Part shown: one piece after another, positions 40,125 through 53,100 of the stretch | Position numbering within the stretch: the stretch's first letter is position 1 | How the letters are laid out: every line of letters starts with the position of its first letter | Assembly: GCF_011397635.1 (NCBI RefSeq) | Contig: NC_064758.1 | Coordinates: 17,824,513 to 17,888,512, forward strand | From: Epinephelus fuscoguttatus | Taxonomy: Eukaryota; Chordata; Actinopteri; Perciformes; Serranidae | Direction of reading: 5' to 3' | Length of the DNA stretch: 64,000 nucleotides | The notes under the pieces: model-generated | Databases searched by the model: none | The model's input: the letters and a program-made list of their open reading frames with translations, nothing else | Told to the model about the DNA's origin: nothing | Position numbers and translations under genes: made by a program

Positions 40125-41073
40125 CTACAGAGATAAAAATATATATTAATTACAATTTTTTTCAGAAGCAAATAATTGTAACCGCAAGTAATGCAGATGA
40201 ATGCTATCAGGCAAAGGACTTTATCTTATGTATTTTTGAAAATGCATGTATACTTTATTTGCCTGTGTGGAAAAACATGGAGAGTAAGCACTTTATTAAA
40301 GTACTAAACGTCTGTCTTGTATCTCTTATAACTCAAATACACTGCACAAAAAGTCTGTGTTTAACTATTTCAACTGTTATATAGCATGATTGGTAAAGTT
40401 AACAAGTACCAAAAGCCACATGTGCATATTTCTAAATATTCATAGAGACACAGTTCAGTGAAATAAGATTGTATTTAGCAGCTATTTGTCATGTCTGAAT
40501 GTTGGCCTTCATGTGGCACCCAGTCCAAATGTATTAAATACATTTTGGCTCCGTATTTCATCATCTTCTATCTTATACAAGATGATAATGATATAAAACA
40601 ATAGACACAGTAGACTTATATGTGCTGTTTGTCATGTAGAAACTAGCACAAACACTGCTGTTTGAAACACAGTGACACAAACTGATATACAGGATCTGTT
40701 TTTGTGTCTGTATTAACAAAAAGTTACACGTAGCTCTGCACTCGTAGACACACATACTGTATGAGTGCACTTGTCTGCTTGACCCAAACTATTCTAGGGT
40801 TGTGAAATTCAATCTCATCACTGCTAAATTTGGGTGCCTCTGCCAGTCAGGAAAATGAGAGCAAAATTCTCGAAAGTGTGACAGCAATAAAAATCAGGCT
40901 TTGTGAACTGGTAATAACACTTACTATGGCAGTTACACAGCTAGTATTTAGTATATTTAGTAAGCTTTATGTAGCTGCCATACTGAGATGTAACTAAATA
41001 AATTGACTTTCATGCTTTCGTCATGCAAACACATTTTCTAATGGAATAACTCAAACTTCAAACTGGAACATAC
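40125..41073. other. stac3 5' intron
   Basis: Lies between the exon with the start codon, whose 5' UTR part ends at an acceptor at about 40125, and a probable noncoding first exon. A/T-rich, nothing recognised. Confidence 0.5.
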
Positions 41074-41220
41074 CTCTTGATAAAATTCACGCAGCTCAGA
41101 GAAGAAATGACAACATCCAGCGTGTGGGTAAATCTCTCTGTGAATGAGTCCTTCACCTGCTGATGATGACTGGAGCGTTGCACGGCCAGTGGATCTGAGT
41201 CTAACAAACCAGTCGACCAA
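41074..41220 (-). other. stac3: Probable noncoding first exon of stac3
   Basis: On the minus strand a good donor (AGAG then GTATGT) ends at 41074, and the exon with the ATG has an acceptor CTCTGTAG before 40124. The upstream limit of this exon is not visible; 41220 is an estimate. Confidence 0.4.
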
Positions 41221-42700
41221 CCTGCCTCCTCACTTCAGGCCCTCAGGATTCTGTGTCAACACTCACACAGTCTGGGCCCTGTCTTTATTTCCTCTGTAGG
41301 TAATTTCCGAGGTGATTTCAGGCTTGGGTGTTATGCATATGTCTGTATTTGCGTACATATGATTTTGTGTGTGTATTTGTATGTGTGTTTGTGTGCGTGC
41401 TAAGCTGGGCACTCATGTGTCAAGCTGACTGTTTGCGACAGCTGGGGACCTCAGAGTGAGCACTGATGACGAAGGGAAATCAGATACCTTCTCTCCCTCT
41501 GTCTTCATAACGCTCACTGTCCTTGTCCTTTTATCCCTTGGAGTCCAAGAACAATGCACAAACCCAGGTATTACCTTTTTATTAAACATTTTGTCTGATA
41601 GTAATTCACATCAGTTTTCACAGCAAGTGTTAAAGATAGATGACAGAAAAGTTGATTAAGTCACAGTGACTCTGATCATGGTTTTTGGAGATTTCAGGAG
41701 GTGGGACATATAGGGTCTTAGAAATTAAAACTTATTTTTTCTTATGTTCGAAGCATGAAAGTCCCCCTGAGATGTTTCGTGCATACAACTAATAGTTCAC
41801 CTGAAAGTTAAAGGTTTGTCCTGGTGGTGGTGCTAGAGGTAACATCATCAGGTAACAAGAGTCAGTGCCAGATTAACCATCAAGGGGCCTCTGGGTACAC
41901 ATGTGCTGTGTGCCTGACCACCCCTTTTTCCCACTTTCTGCTGTATTTTGTGTTTATTTGCATTTCCATTTGAATTTGCAACATGTAAACCCAGTATAAA
42001 CTGAATTAATGGCTACTTTTTAAATTTATAATCTTGAGGGCCCCTCGACAAGAAAAAAGGTTCAGGTGTCACCCTAAGGCTCTTATCATTTCAGTTATTT
42101 TGTTGTACTGTAATGGTGCATACAGTATTAAAAAATGTAATTAATCTAAACACCACATACTAATTGTCATGTGGTGAACCTGGGGCCTTTGGGCTCCCTG
42201 ATGGTTTGTGGCCCCAGGGCTTTTACCTGCTTTAATAGGCTGTCTTATTCAGTCGGTACCAAAAATCTGTATTGTATGCTCTCTGAAATATGGTAATCAT
42301 AGACAACACCACACACACACACACAAAAGGCTATTACTTTACTACCTTGACAGACATTTCTTTTTTAACCTTTAATGCCACATTGAGGTGGATGGAAGAA
42401 TGCATGTGAGAATTATTTGAGGGAAATCAGGGAATGAAAATAAAATGTAAAATGCATTTATAAACTGCACACTTGAGATAAAATACTTATGTAATTTGGT
42501 ATGTCTTACTTATCATTAGTGTATCTGGATAGACGCTGTGTTATCTGGGCTTTAATTCAGTGTAGGCAGGTGCTCATGAATCCATTACTGTGAACTGCAG
42601 ACATGAATCCCAGGCCTGGTATTATTCTGTCATTATCATGTCCTCTATCAAGGAGCCCCGCACTGATGTCTGTCTGGAACACTACAAAGGTCCCGTTGCA
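41221..42700. other. Divergent interval between stac3 and mbd6
   Basis: Holds the stac3 promoter and unrelated spacer. Pieces at about 41866-42075 (CCAGATTAACCATCAAGGGG, GAGGGCCCCTC) and 42178-42235 look like decayed fish DNA-transposon fragments. A short (CA)n lies at 42310-42325. No gene is seen. Confidence 0.5.
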
Positions 42701-43570
42701 TGTCGGGTACAATAGTCCCTGAGCGCTGAGTGCGCATGCCCGACAGAAAACTCCATTATTTTTTTTTTGCTCGGAATCTGTAAGAAAAAAAACAGTGGGA
42801 AACTGTGAATTTTGGATTACATGGATCGTTATGGTTGTCGGAATACATCTGAAATCTAGACGGTTTAGCAGAGCAGAGACCAAAGCGACGGCTGGATAAC
42901 TGTGCACCGGGAGCGGGACATCCTTCAGTCTTGTTGGGACACTCCAGAATCAAGTAAATTTCAGTCAGTTAGCTCTGCTAGCCTAGCTGGTAGCGTTAGC
43001 CCCGAGATCCCAGGCGCAGTAAAATGAAGCGTTATTGCCCTTTGTTTTTAAATCGGACTGGCAGACGTTGCATAAACGCTGAGAGCTGATTGATCGCGCG
43101 AACACGCGATCTGGATGATAGAATTGATTATTTTACGGTTATTTACTAAAGTATCGGTCGTTTCCAAAACATTCTCCGGCTAGTCCGTTAGCTAGCCAGC
43201 TAACTCTTGATTCTCCCGCGAGCCAGAAAAGCGAAGACTCCAAAACTTCGCCAACACAGAGAGCCTGACGCAGGGAAAGGTTGATAGGTCCTGCTAACAT
43301 TAACGTTAGCTAACGGACGTAAATAAGTAAGTGCGATATTGTGATTGAATTCACAGAGTGTCTTTGGGAAGCAGTATTGTGTCTGGCTCGTTTCTTGTAA
43401 CCGTAGCTAACACGCAAGAGTTTTGCATCGGAGTGTTTTGTACGCCTGACAGCTGTCACGACAACACAGTACAAAATAGGGTAGCTAGCTAGCTTAGCTG
43501 TTAGCTTAGCTGCTAGCCTGCCGTGCATCAGTCGTGTAGTTAGTGAGATATTGTTCCCTGGCTGCACGCT
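42701..43570 (+). promoter_or_regulatory. mbd6: CpG-rich region, probable mbd6 promoter and noncoding exon 1
   Basis: CG dinucleotides are frequent from about 42.7 to 43.57 kb, unlike the flanks, and no TATA box is visible. A donor-like GTAAGT at 43327 could end a noncoding first exon. Several GTTAGC/GCTAGC words cluster at 42970-43520. The exact start site cannot be set from sequence alone. Confidence 0.5.
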
Positions 43571-44130
43571 GCAAAGATGTCGACATAAGCTCAACTACGA
43601 ATGCACTGACGATTTCATTTTAAGTTCTCTTCATGTTGCTAGCTTGTTAGCTTCTGTATTGCGTGCTGGAAAGTCAGCTGCTTATGTTGTAGCTAAACAT
43701 CCAGCAAACCACGGGCCTATCCAAACACACCCTCCCACTTCAAAGTAGCCGCAGCTTGCTCTTGAGTTGTATTCTTTTTGAGAGAGCAATGCATCGGATG
43801 TAATCGTTTTTTGAAGTAGGCTTGGGTCATATCAGCTGCTGGAAATTATTTAGCACATGAGCTATTTAGCCTGGTTCTCCATGTCAGATTACATAATCCA
43901 CCTCCACCTTTCTTTGCAGGCTCTCCATCTTCATCCAAGACCCTACTCTGATGTGATCTGAACAAATAAATCTGTCATCCTCTAAACTGTGGATCTGCCT
44001 CATAGCTGAGCAAAGTCCAGGTTTTGGGGCATCAGGTCAGGTTTTACTGGCAGTCTGTGTGCTTCTAACCCACCAGCATGTACAGTGGACAGTGGATACC
44101 CTAGCCAAAACGGATCCTGGCTTCTCAAAG

Positions 44131-47100
44131 ATGACAAGGTAAGCTAACTGTGTTTCAGTTATTCTGTTGTCTCATTACTTTCCAATGACAATACACATAT
44201 TGTCTTTTCTCGTGGCCACACCCAGTGGTGATGCATTTACATTAATTGTTATAGACAAAATTCTACAGAGGCTTGAGTTGTGGAGCACAGACATAAGGAA
44301 AGCAAATGTTGGGCACTTTGCCAGACCTTTCTGGGGACGTAGAAGACATCTGGAAAGTCAAGTCTCAGTAACTGTCATTAAAAAAGTGCAGTATATTTAA
44401 TTAGAAGCCTTTTTAGCATGCAGTCTTCATGGTTTTGTTAAACCTAGGCTGATCTCATCATCCTGTCAGAGTTACATTTTCTAATTTGCAGTTGTGTAAT
44501 CAGATGATGTGGTTAACACATTTAGCATGCAGGTTAGAACACTGATATCTTAGACTTCACTGCAGAGTTGTTTGTCATCCATTTTATGTATGCATGTGTT
44601 AACTTATTTAGTGACTGACAGTGAGACACAACAAGCTACATACAGTTTTAAAAGAAGTTCAACTGGGTTGGGAGCCTTTTTTGATATTGGGCTGTAAAAG
44701 TATGTATGAGTTTTGACCATTTTAAAGCTCTGGTAAAGTGTCATTTTAAGATTGACTGATGGCTATGAAATTAAAAATTATAAATGTAAAATTCAGTTTT
44801 GAATCGGGATGGGTGTGAGTACTCGAGTACTCAATTTGGACGTAAGTGTTTGTTCAACATAGAGAGTAATGGCTTTATTATATTTTTTGCTTTCTAAAAG
44901 AAAACATATATAATACCTATGAATGTAAATTGACCCTGTTTTATATCATAGCTATATACAGTGACGTAACTGCTGTCTATTGATATCTGCACAGATCCAT
45001 TTAGCAAAAAATAATAGATCTGTGCAGCTGCAGACAACAGCCAGTGTTGTCAGCCAGACATTCGTAGATCGAACTTTACAGGCAGAATGGTGACCAGGCA
45101 TACAAGTGTTTGGAAGTATGCAGACAAAATAGACCAAATGAATATGCAGTGCAAGCTTTGTAATCTTAAACGTGTGTATCATAGCTAATCTGTACAGTTG
45201 GTGGTGTGAGGGAAGAAGGCTTATCCTCACCCCAACCCACATTTTCGCCTGGGTGTACCATTAGATAAATGTTTTCTTTGCAAGTGCTCTACTAATTCAA
45301 TGCAAGTACTTGTATATTGAAAGTACTTAAAATGCCCGTCCATAGTTTTGAATATTACCCATGTTGTAAGACTTCTTAAACCTGTGACATGAAAAATGAA
45401 CACTTGAATCATTTTAGTTGATGACACTGACTTTTCAAATACAGAACAATGATATTCTGGCTAATAGAATATGTATTAAAGACAAACCTTTGGATCTTTA
45501 AATTCATTTTATGAGATTAAAGAGAAGATTTAGAATCACTTTGCTGCTTTTCCAAGGTGCTGGCAGGCCGCAGCTACAAAATGATGGGAGGCAGTGAGAC
45601 TGTCAGTGGGGACAAGGATGGGGTCCACAACACTGCAATACACGTCCCCATCGGCTGGCAGAGGAGAGTGGAGGGCGGGCAGGTGATCTATGTCAGGTGG
45701 GTTGGTTCAGTTGAACAAAAAGCATATGCAGATGTGTTGCTGATGTTTATAATATTTGGACAGAGGATTTTAATTTGTATGGATGTAATTATGCACATGC
45801 ATGAGTTTGTATGTTTGTGTGTCATTTACTCTGGAGAAATAAGAGTGCATTTGCCAACATTATTGGAGGGATACTATCTGCAAAGGAGACTTGTGGCTTC
45901 TGTGGTTTTGTTTTCGACATTTGCATAAAGATGCAGTGGGGTTTTTTTTCCAAATAAGATTTTCATTTGCCTTATTAACCTTGGCCAGCTCATGTCAGAA
46001 GAGTTCATTTAAATTTGATTTGAATACACGTTTTTCATTGAACAGTGGTTTGGATCTTGCTCAAAATTAAAGTGTGTAAAATCTGAAATTGCTTAGGATC
46101 ACTGTGTATCAGAGGAATGTTCCCTCAAGAGTCATTTTCAAGACAATAGAATAGACAGAAGCTGAATAACATATAAACAATAATGAGCTTGATACTATAA
46201 TGAAACAACCCCTTATTCCTGTGTGGGCTATAACCTGGATTTACGATAAGTTAAATCACTGTTGACTAGCAAGGCAAGTAACTGCAGTTTCTTCAAAAAG
46301 ACATGAAGGCAAATGATAAGGCGACAGGAAGGTGATATAATAAGGCTGATTTTTCATCACCACAAATATCCTGTGGGCTGTACTGAATCCGTTCAGTGTT
46401 TACTTGTTTATTTCAGGGTTTTTTTACACTTCTTTTTTAGATTATTTTTTCATCTACATTTTTAATTTTTAAATTGTTTAAATTACCTGGGCTAAAATAT
46501 GATTTCAGAGTTTCTCTAATACAGCAGATGGCTTTAAGTGCGTCACATTCTCAAATCTCAATGAAATTATGAATATGGAGAGCTTGAGGTCTCTTCTCTC
46601 TGCCGTACTTTAAACATATGTTTGTTCATATCTTTTTAGTTTGCTTTGGGTTTACTGATGTAACAGTTTGGGTCTGTCTTCTGTCTGTAGTCCCAGTGGC
46701 GCTGCCTTGTCCTCTCTGGACGAGGTCAAGACCTATCTGTTGACTGATGGCACCTGCAAATGTGGTCTTGAGTGTCCACTCATAATCCATAAGGTAAAGC
46801 CGGTCTATTTGTTTGTGTAGTGTCTGTCTGTGTATGTGTATGTGTAGTAAGAGTGGGCAATACAGACAAAATACAGTATACATTCAGTGCTTGACAGTGC
46901 GAGAGTTTCATTCACATTTGTGACTAAAAATAGGTGTGTGTGAACTGTTAAAAATATTTAGGGGTACATGTGCGCATAAAAAAATCGGCCGAAGCAGCCT
47001 ATATTTTTGTCAATAAAAAAATATGATAATCTAACCGCAAATGCTGGAGGAACTCCAGCAGCCTTCCCTCTTCCCCGTGTGACACGGTTATGGGCGGTTT

Positions 47101-50100
47101 TTTGCCACCGTCGGCACAATGAATATAAGTCCCACTATCAGCAGCGTGGAAATAAGTCAAAGTGTGGAGGAGACGGACCAGGTTAAGCGGCGGACCTCCG
47201 GGGAAGCCTGCTCCGTTCTCCCTGCAGTTAGGGACTGTTCTCCACGGCCAGGCTGTCGTCTGGGTGGGAATAAGTCAAAGTGTGGTGGAGAAGAGGGACT
47301 GGGAAAAGCGGCGGACCTCCGAGGAAGCCTGCTCCGTTCTCCCTGCAGTTAGGGACCGTTCTCCATGGCCAGGCTGTCGTCTGGGTGGGAAGAAGTCAAA
47401 GTGTGGCGGAGAAGAGGGACTGGGAAAAGCGGTGGACCTCCGAGGAAGCCTGCTCCGTTCTCCCCGCAGTTAGGGACCGTTTGCCATGGTACCGCTGCTG
47501 GGCAGGGTGAAAATAAGTCCTGCAGAGTTTCAGAGGACCTGGACAATGTTTTAGGATAGTAATGACATTATATAAGATAAGCATATTGCAAAGATAATAT
47601 ATATAAGATAATAACATTAAAGACAAAATTAAATTGCAATACTTTTTCAAAACTTGATGATTTTACCTTTCTGTACATTTTGTATACAAATTCATTAAAT
47701 TTTGCTTGTAAGTGTCTATTTGCATCATGTTTATTACGGAAAACACATTATTTGATCAATTTACATTGTGCCCCTAAAGTTCTTGTTCTTTAAGCTCTTT
47801 AAACTCACCTGACCTTCTCAGTGGGTTAGTTTCACTGGTTATTTTATATCAATACATGCTGCTTTTGAACAATATATGTTTATATTACTATTATGTAGAA
47901 AGCAAATCAAACATTGTGAACTTTAAGTGGCGTAGTACTTCCTTCCTGCACTATAAGGGTTTTGTTTTGAAGGACATGCAGGCATGTGACATCCCCCATG
48001 AATTAAATATCTTTGGCTCACTTTTTAATTGAAGTTCGTCCAACTGTGTGTATTCATGGCTTACCTTTTCCTTATTAAAATGTGAGTGCACATAGCCTGC
48101 GATAAGCAATGATCCTTGCGTGACTTTGCATATTATGAGTGTAAAATACCCCCACTGGTGCCCTTAACTGTCCTTAATGGTGTTCTGCAGGTTTTCAACT
48201 TCACTGTGGGAGTGAAGGTGGAGCAGCACAGCCAGCCATTAGGCAAAGCAGAGCAGGACATGACCAAACTCTGTAACCACCGCAGGAAAGTGGTAGCGAT
48301 GGCTGCCCTGTGTCGGAGTATGCAGGCCTCACAGCTGCCCTTTGCCAACCTTCATCATCCAGGTAAATTTTGAAACAGTGAGACACACTACTGCTGTACA
48401 TATATTATCAAACATGGTGAACAAATCATAAACAAATCTATTGAAATAGTTTTTTGAAATGTTCATTTTAATTTGATGTGGATGTAGTCTGTCTGTAAGG
48501 TGTCTCTACATTTTCCCCAGATCTTTATATATTGGGGTTGAGTGTCCTTTGTATGCAGTATTAACCTCATGTAAAGGGACTATGATCTCACAAGTCCCAC
48601 AGGACCAAATGCAGATTTACCCTAATGTTACCCTAACGTGTGTGGGAGTGCTTTGCCAGTATCATCCCCATGGTGGTGTGAACTGGATATAAAATTTAAT
48701 TAGTGAAAGTATGAGAGGCCATTATTATTGAGCCTAACCACGCATGTAAATACACTTTCCTCCAGTAAACGACACGCCTCCAAAACACAGAATCAGATGT
48801 TTCCATTTAGTTTCTCCCTCGCTCTCTTGTCCCCCATTTCCTTTCTCTTATTCTCTCTGAAGGCTTACACTTTACCATCTGGTTTGTGCCTGTTTATATG
48901 TGAATCAACATTAGTTATCAGAGAAACTGTGACATGATCCATGTTTAGTCACACTTTTATGGATTTATCTTGAAGCAGTACGAACTGAACAAGCTAAAAT
49001 TGTCTTGTTTCCCTGTGGGAAGGGATAGACAGATTTTCAATAGAAAATGCTTTTGATGGTGTGTGTGTGATCAGAATCACCACAGGAGTGGGCGGGAGAG
49101 GGTTGGGGTATCTGTCAGAGCAGTCAGTGATGATCGGAAATCCTGTGGGAGCAGGTGGGTGTGGGATTGAAAGAAAGAAAGAAAAACGAGTGCTGGTCAG
49201 TGCTGCAGCTGTCAGCCACAAGGAATTGAAACCACTGTTATTTTAATACCAGTAATATACTTCCACATGGGGAACAGAAGACACTAAGCAAAAATCATAA
49301 GGTGTGGTTGGTGGAAAAAATCGTCCCATCATTATGATCATGTGGATTAGTCATTATCTCTTTTATTCTTTGCAAGTCTGTTTATATTTTGACAAAACTA
49401 TTGTCAGCTCCCTTTTTAATTATTTGGTTGTTTTGTACTTTTACCCTCTGCTCTCTTCCTCGGATCCATGATAGTGCACATACAGAGGTGTGAAACCAAA
49501 TGCATCATCCCTTTGGACATGAGTTATTGGAATGGGTTAAATCTCACTGTAGTACAAGATTTCTGCATCACACAGGCACACATTAAATGCCCAATTACAG
49601 AAGAGTCAAACAACCATTTACAAGATTATATGAACATATAAGGAACACAATGATATATTATCCAAAATACATGGGCTCCCGTAGAAGGGGTCATATTTTT
49701 GTGTTGCATTCTTTGACACCCACTCTGCTTCCAAGTAGTGTTGTCACTATACTGGAATTTCTAACTTCGATACGATACCTTGAAAAAATATTGTTTTTTG
49801 TTGCCACAGGAAGAAAATTGACATTGAGGACATACCATTTAAAATTAGATAAATAAAACACTGCTATGACCTGACAATGCTGACATTTGTTCTGAGTTAG
49901 TAGCAGAGAACAGCAGACTGACAGTAATAAACATTAACGAAAAGAGAGAACGAGAAAGCACAGCTGGTACCAGTGTATTGATACTGCAGAAAATGAGTAC
50001 TTAAACCATTTCAGATATTCAGAATCAATATGTATTGATAAATTGATATTTTTGACAACACTACATCCAAGGACACATTGGATTTTCGAAATGTAATAGC

Positions 50101-53100
50101 TAATAGAAGGTGGCAGCTTCTTTTCATCATGTTTGGTGGTGTTTCCAAGGTAAAAGACCGAGCGTGGCCTCGAGATTACCTCAGGCATTAAAATCAAACA
50201 TCAAAATGCTCCTACTGAGCACTTGGGGCAGAATTTTAATTCTCAGCTTTTTAATTTTGTAGACTGTATGCAAACCCTTTTATGAAAGCAGAGAAAGTAC
50301 CTTCACCATTACCCACATTTCAATGCTGTCATATTGAACTAGCAGCATTTTATTCCATGCTTTTTGTGTGTGTGTGTGTGTCCACTTTCAGAGATGAGCA
50401 GTGGAGTGGACAGCCGTGATCCAAAGCGAGTAATCGTGGAACGGGAAGAGGAGGACCATGGCATTTACCATCCCAAACTCCATCCGGTCCCAGCTCGAGC
50501 CCACAGCAACCTGCACATGAATCCCTGTGCCAGCCCCAAGTCCTCCCACCACTTTATTTACCCTTACAATGGTTCCTCCCCTGTACTCCACACAGGCACA
50601 AACTCTCACCATCCCCTAGATGCTTTGAGAAGGCTTCACCATCCTCCTCCCCTTCCTGCCTCCTCCAGCTCTTCCTCCACTTCCTCATTCCCAGCTTACA
50701 GCACTGCCCAGAGGTCACCCCACACCCCCACACCTCAAGGTCGAAGAACACCCAAAACCCCAGAGACTCCGGGTTCTCCTCGGCTAGGGCCCCTTTCTTC
50801 CCCTCCTCCCTCTTCCCCTATAACCATGGGTGGAGGAGGAAGAGGAGCACAGACTCACTCTCATCATCCTCATGGTGTCATTGTGGGAGGCTCCCCCCTC
50901 TCGCCGTCTCCCTCCCGCTCTCCCTCTGTCCATAACATGAACTGTATGTCTCCTCACCAGCGGTCCCGCCACCCTTCAGCCTCTCCTTCCCCTCTCTCTG
51001 ATCAGGGAGGAGGCTCAACAGCAGCAGCAGGAGGAGGAGGACTGATGGGAAGTAACTTGCCTCAGAGGAGGAAATCCACCTCTTCCTCTCCGCACTCCCC
51101 TCTCCCTGGTGGCTCCCCAAACCCCAGCCCACACTTCCCCAAGTACAAGCTGGAAGACATCTTGGAGCAGTTTAAGAACTCAGGCAACAGCAGCACTAAT
51201 AACCACCACCTCCTAATACCTACTAACCCCTCCTTACTGACCAACCAAAGCAGTAGCAACCCTAATGCCCTCTCCGCGAAGCCCTCAAAGAGCACCATGA
51301 GTCCGATTCCTAGCGCAGGACCACCAGGTTTTGGGTTGAACTCCGCAGGGACTTCTAGTTTACCTCTGGGGCCATTTCTGAACCACCACCACAGTCATCA
51401 GGGCAAGTTGCCACACCCAGCTTCTTTCCCTGCAAGTAGCCTGCTCTCTGCGGCTGCCAAGGCTCAGCTGGCTAACCAGGGCCAGAGCTCAAAGGGGGCT
51501 AGCAACCCGGTGAACTTGCCCTCTTCTCTGGAGGTCTTGAAAGAGGCACAGCACCAACAGTCATCAAAGGTAACAAACAGCACTTTACATAACAGCCACC
51601 CTCCCTCCTCCAATGCTTCTACTAGGCCTCCCCATCCCTCCCTTGCAGCAGCCTCCTCCGTCCTTTTTCCTCCATCCCACTCTCTGGCCCAGTCCCTGGC
51701 TTCCTCTTTGCCCCACCTGCCCTCCACAGCAGAGCGCAATGTGTCACACAGGAAGAGGCAACGCCGATCTCCCACAGTGCTCAGCATGCTAAGAGACACC
51801 CAGCAGCTGGCTAATGGGCCGCAGAAGACCCCACCAGGAGACACTGGTTCTGCTACAGTTATCAACCTATCCTCCTCCTCCTCCTCCTCCTCCTCCTCCT
51901 CTTCCTTCCCCTCATCCTCGCACTCCTCCTCTACCTCAGCTGTGCAGAACCAGAATGCTGTCATGTTAGAAAACCACCATCATCTCCTCCCCGGGCAGAC
52001 GCCAAGGCTCCCTGCTCCCCGACAGATGGCGCAACTCACCAGGCCTCCTAGACAAACCGAGACTCTGGATTTCACTACAGGCCTGACATCTACACCTCTT
52101 GGCTTGGATCCTCCAACCCAGCCTCTGTCTGCTCTGTTACACCTGCTCAGTGTGCAGAATGCGCAGGCCACAGCCTCAGCATCAGCATCTAACCAGCCAG
52201 GATCTGTGTCTGTTGAAGGAGGTGGACACACTAATAAACAGAGCCCCAGACGCTCACCCTCTTCTCCTGCCCCTCATTCTAATGTCAGGCACCCACAGAC
52301 TCGGTCACCATGCCGAACCAGTAACACTAATCCTCTACCGTCTGTGCTACAGCCGCTTTCTCCTCCCCCCACATCCCCTCAGTTCAGATCAGTGCAGTCT
52401 CCAACACATCCTCGGTCTACTAAATCAAGTCCTTTGCATTCTCAGAGACACTCTCCCTCTAATACAGTGCTGCCCAACTCAAATTTAGCTTTACACAACA
52501 GCAGCAGCCCGTCTCAGCTTACGTTCCCGACTCCCTCAGACAAGCATCAACCAACTGAGAATCACATTCCTACAATAGACTCTGTTTCCCAGGCACCATT
52601 GCAGGAAGACTCACCACAGAGCACTGTGGCAACAGACATTGGTAGTAACAGCATATCTGCATCAGTGGACCTGAGTCATACTCAAGGTAGTGTTTCTATG
52701 GCGATATCCAGCTCCCCGAAGCCTCTTGATCTTAGCAACCATGTCCTGGCCCTTCTCGCAGCAACTTCCACCGCACCCCAGGGGGAGGGCAGCACCTCCG
52801 ACCATGCCACTGATGTTGTGATGTCTTCCCAAGGAAATCCCACTGAAGGTGAAGATCTTTTTCAGTCTGAAGTGTGTTTTTAATCTTGAACATATAACCT
52901 TAACTTTCCAAAATGTATTGAAGTAAGGAGGGTTGTGGAGCAGTATACTTAAAATGTACCAATATAGACATCAAAAAGATGCTCTCACAAATTTTGCTCA
53001 ATGATATGAACTTTGCATGTGGCCATGAGCTCTCCCTTTAAATCAGGCTTTATGAATGATTGCATCTGTTAGGATGGTCCAGGGGAAGGGTCACAGTTGT

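Noticed and set aside
47119-47559. Overlapping open frames at the minisatellite as a repeat protein
   Set aside because: They arise from the GC-rich repeat unit in several frames at once, lie inside an mbd6 intron, and lack splice or start support.
51464-51964. Minus-strand frame of 166 codons opposite the large mbd6 exon
   Set aside because: Glu/Gly-rich shadow of the Ser/Pro-rich coding strand.
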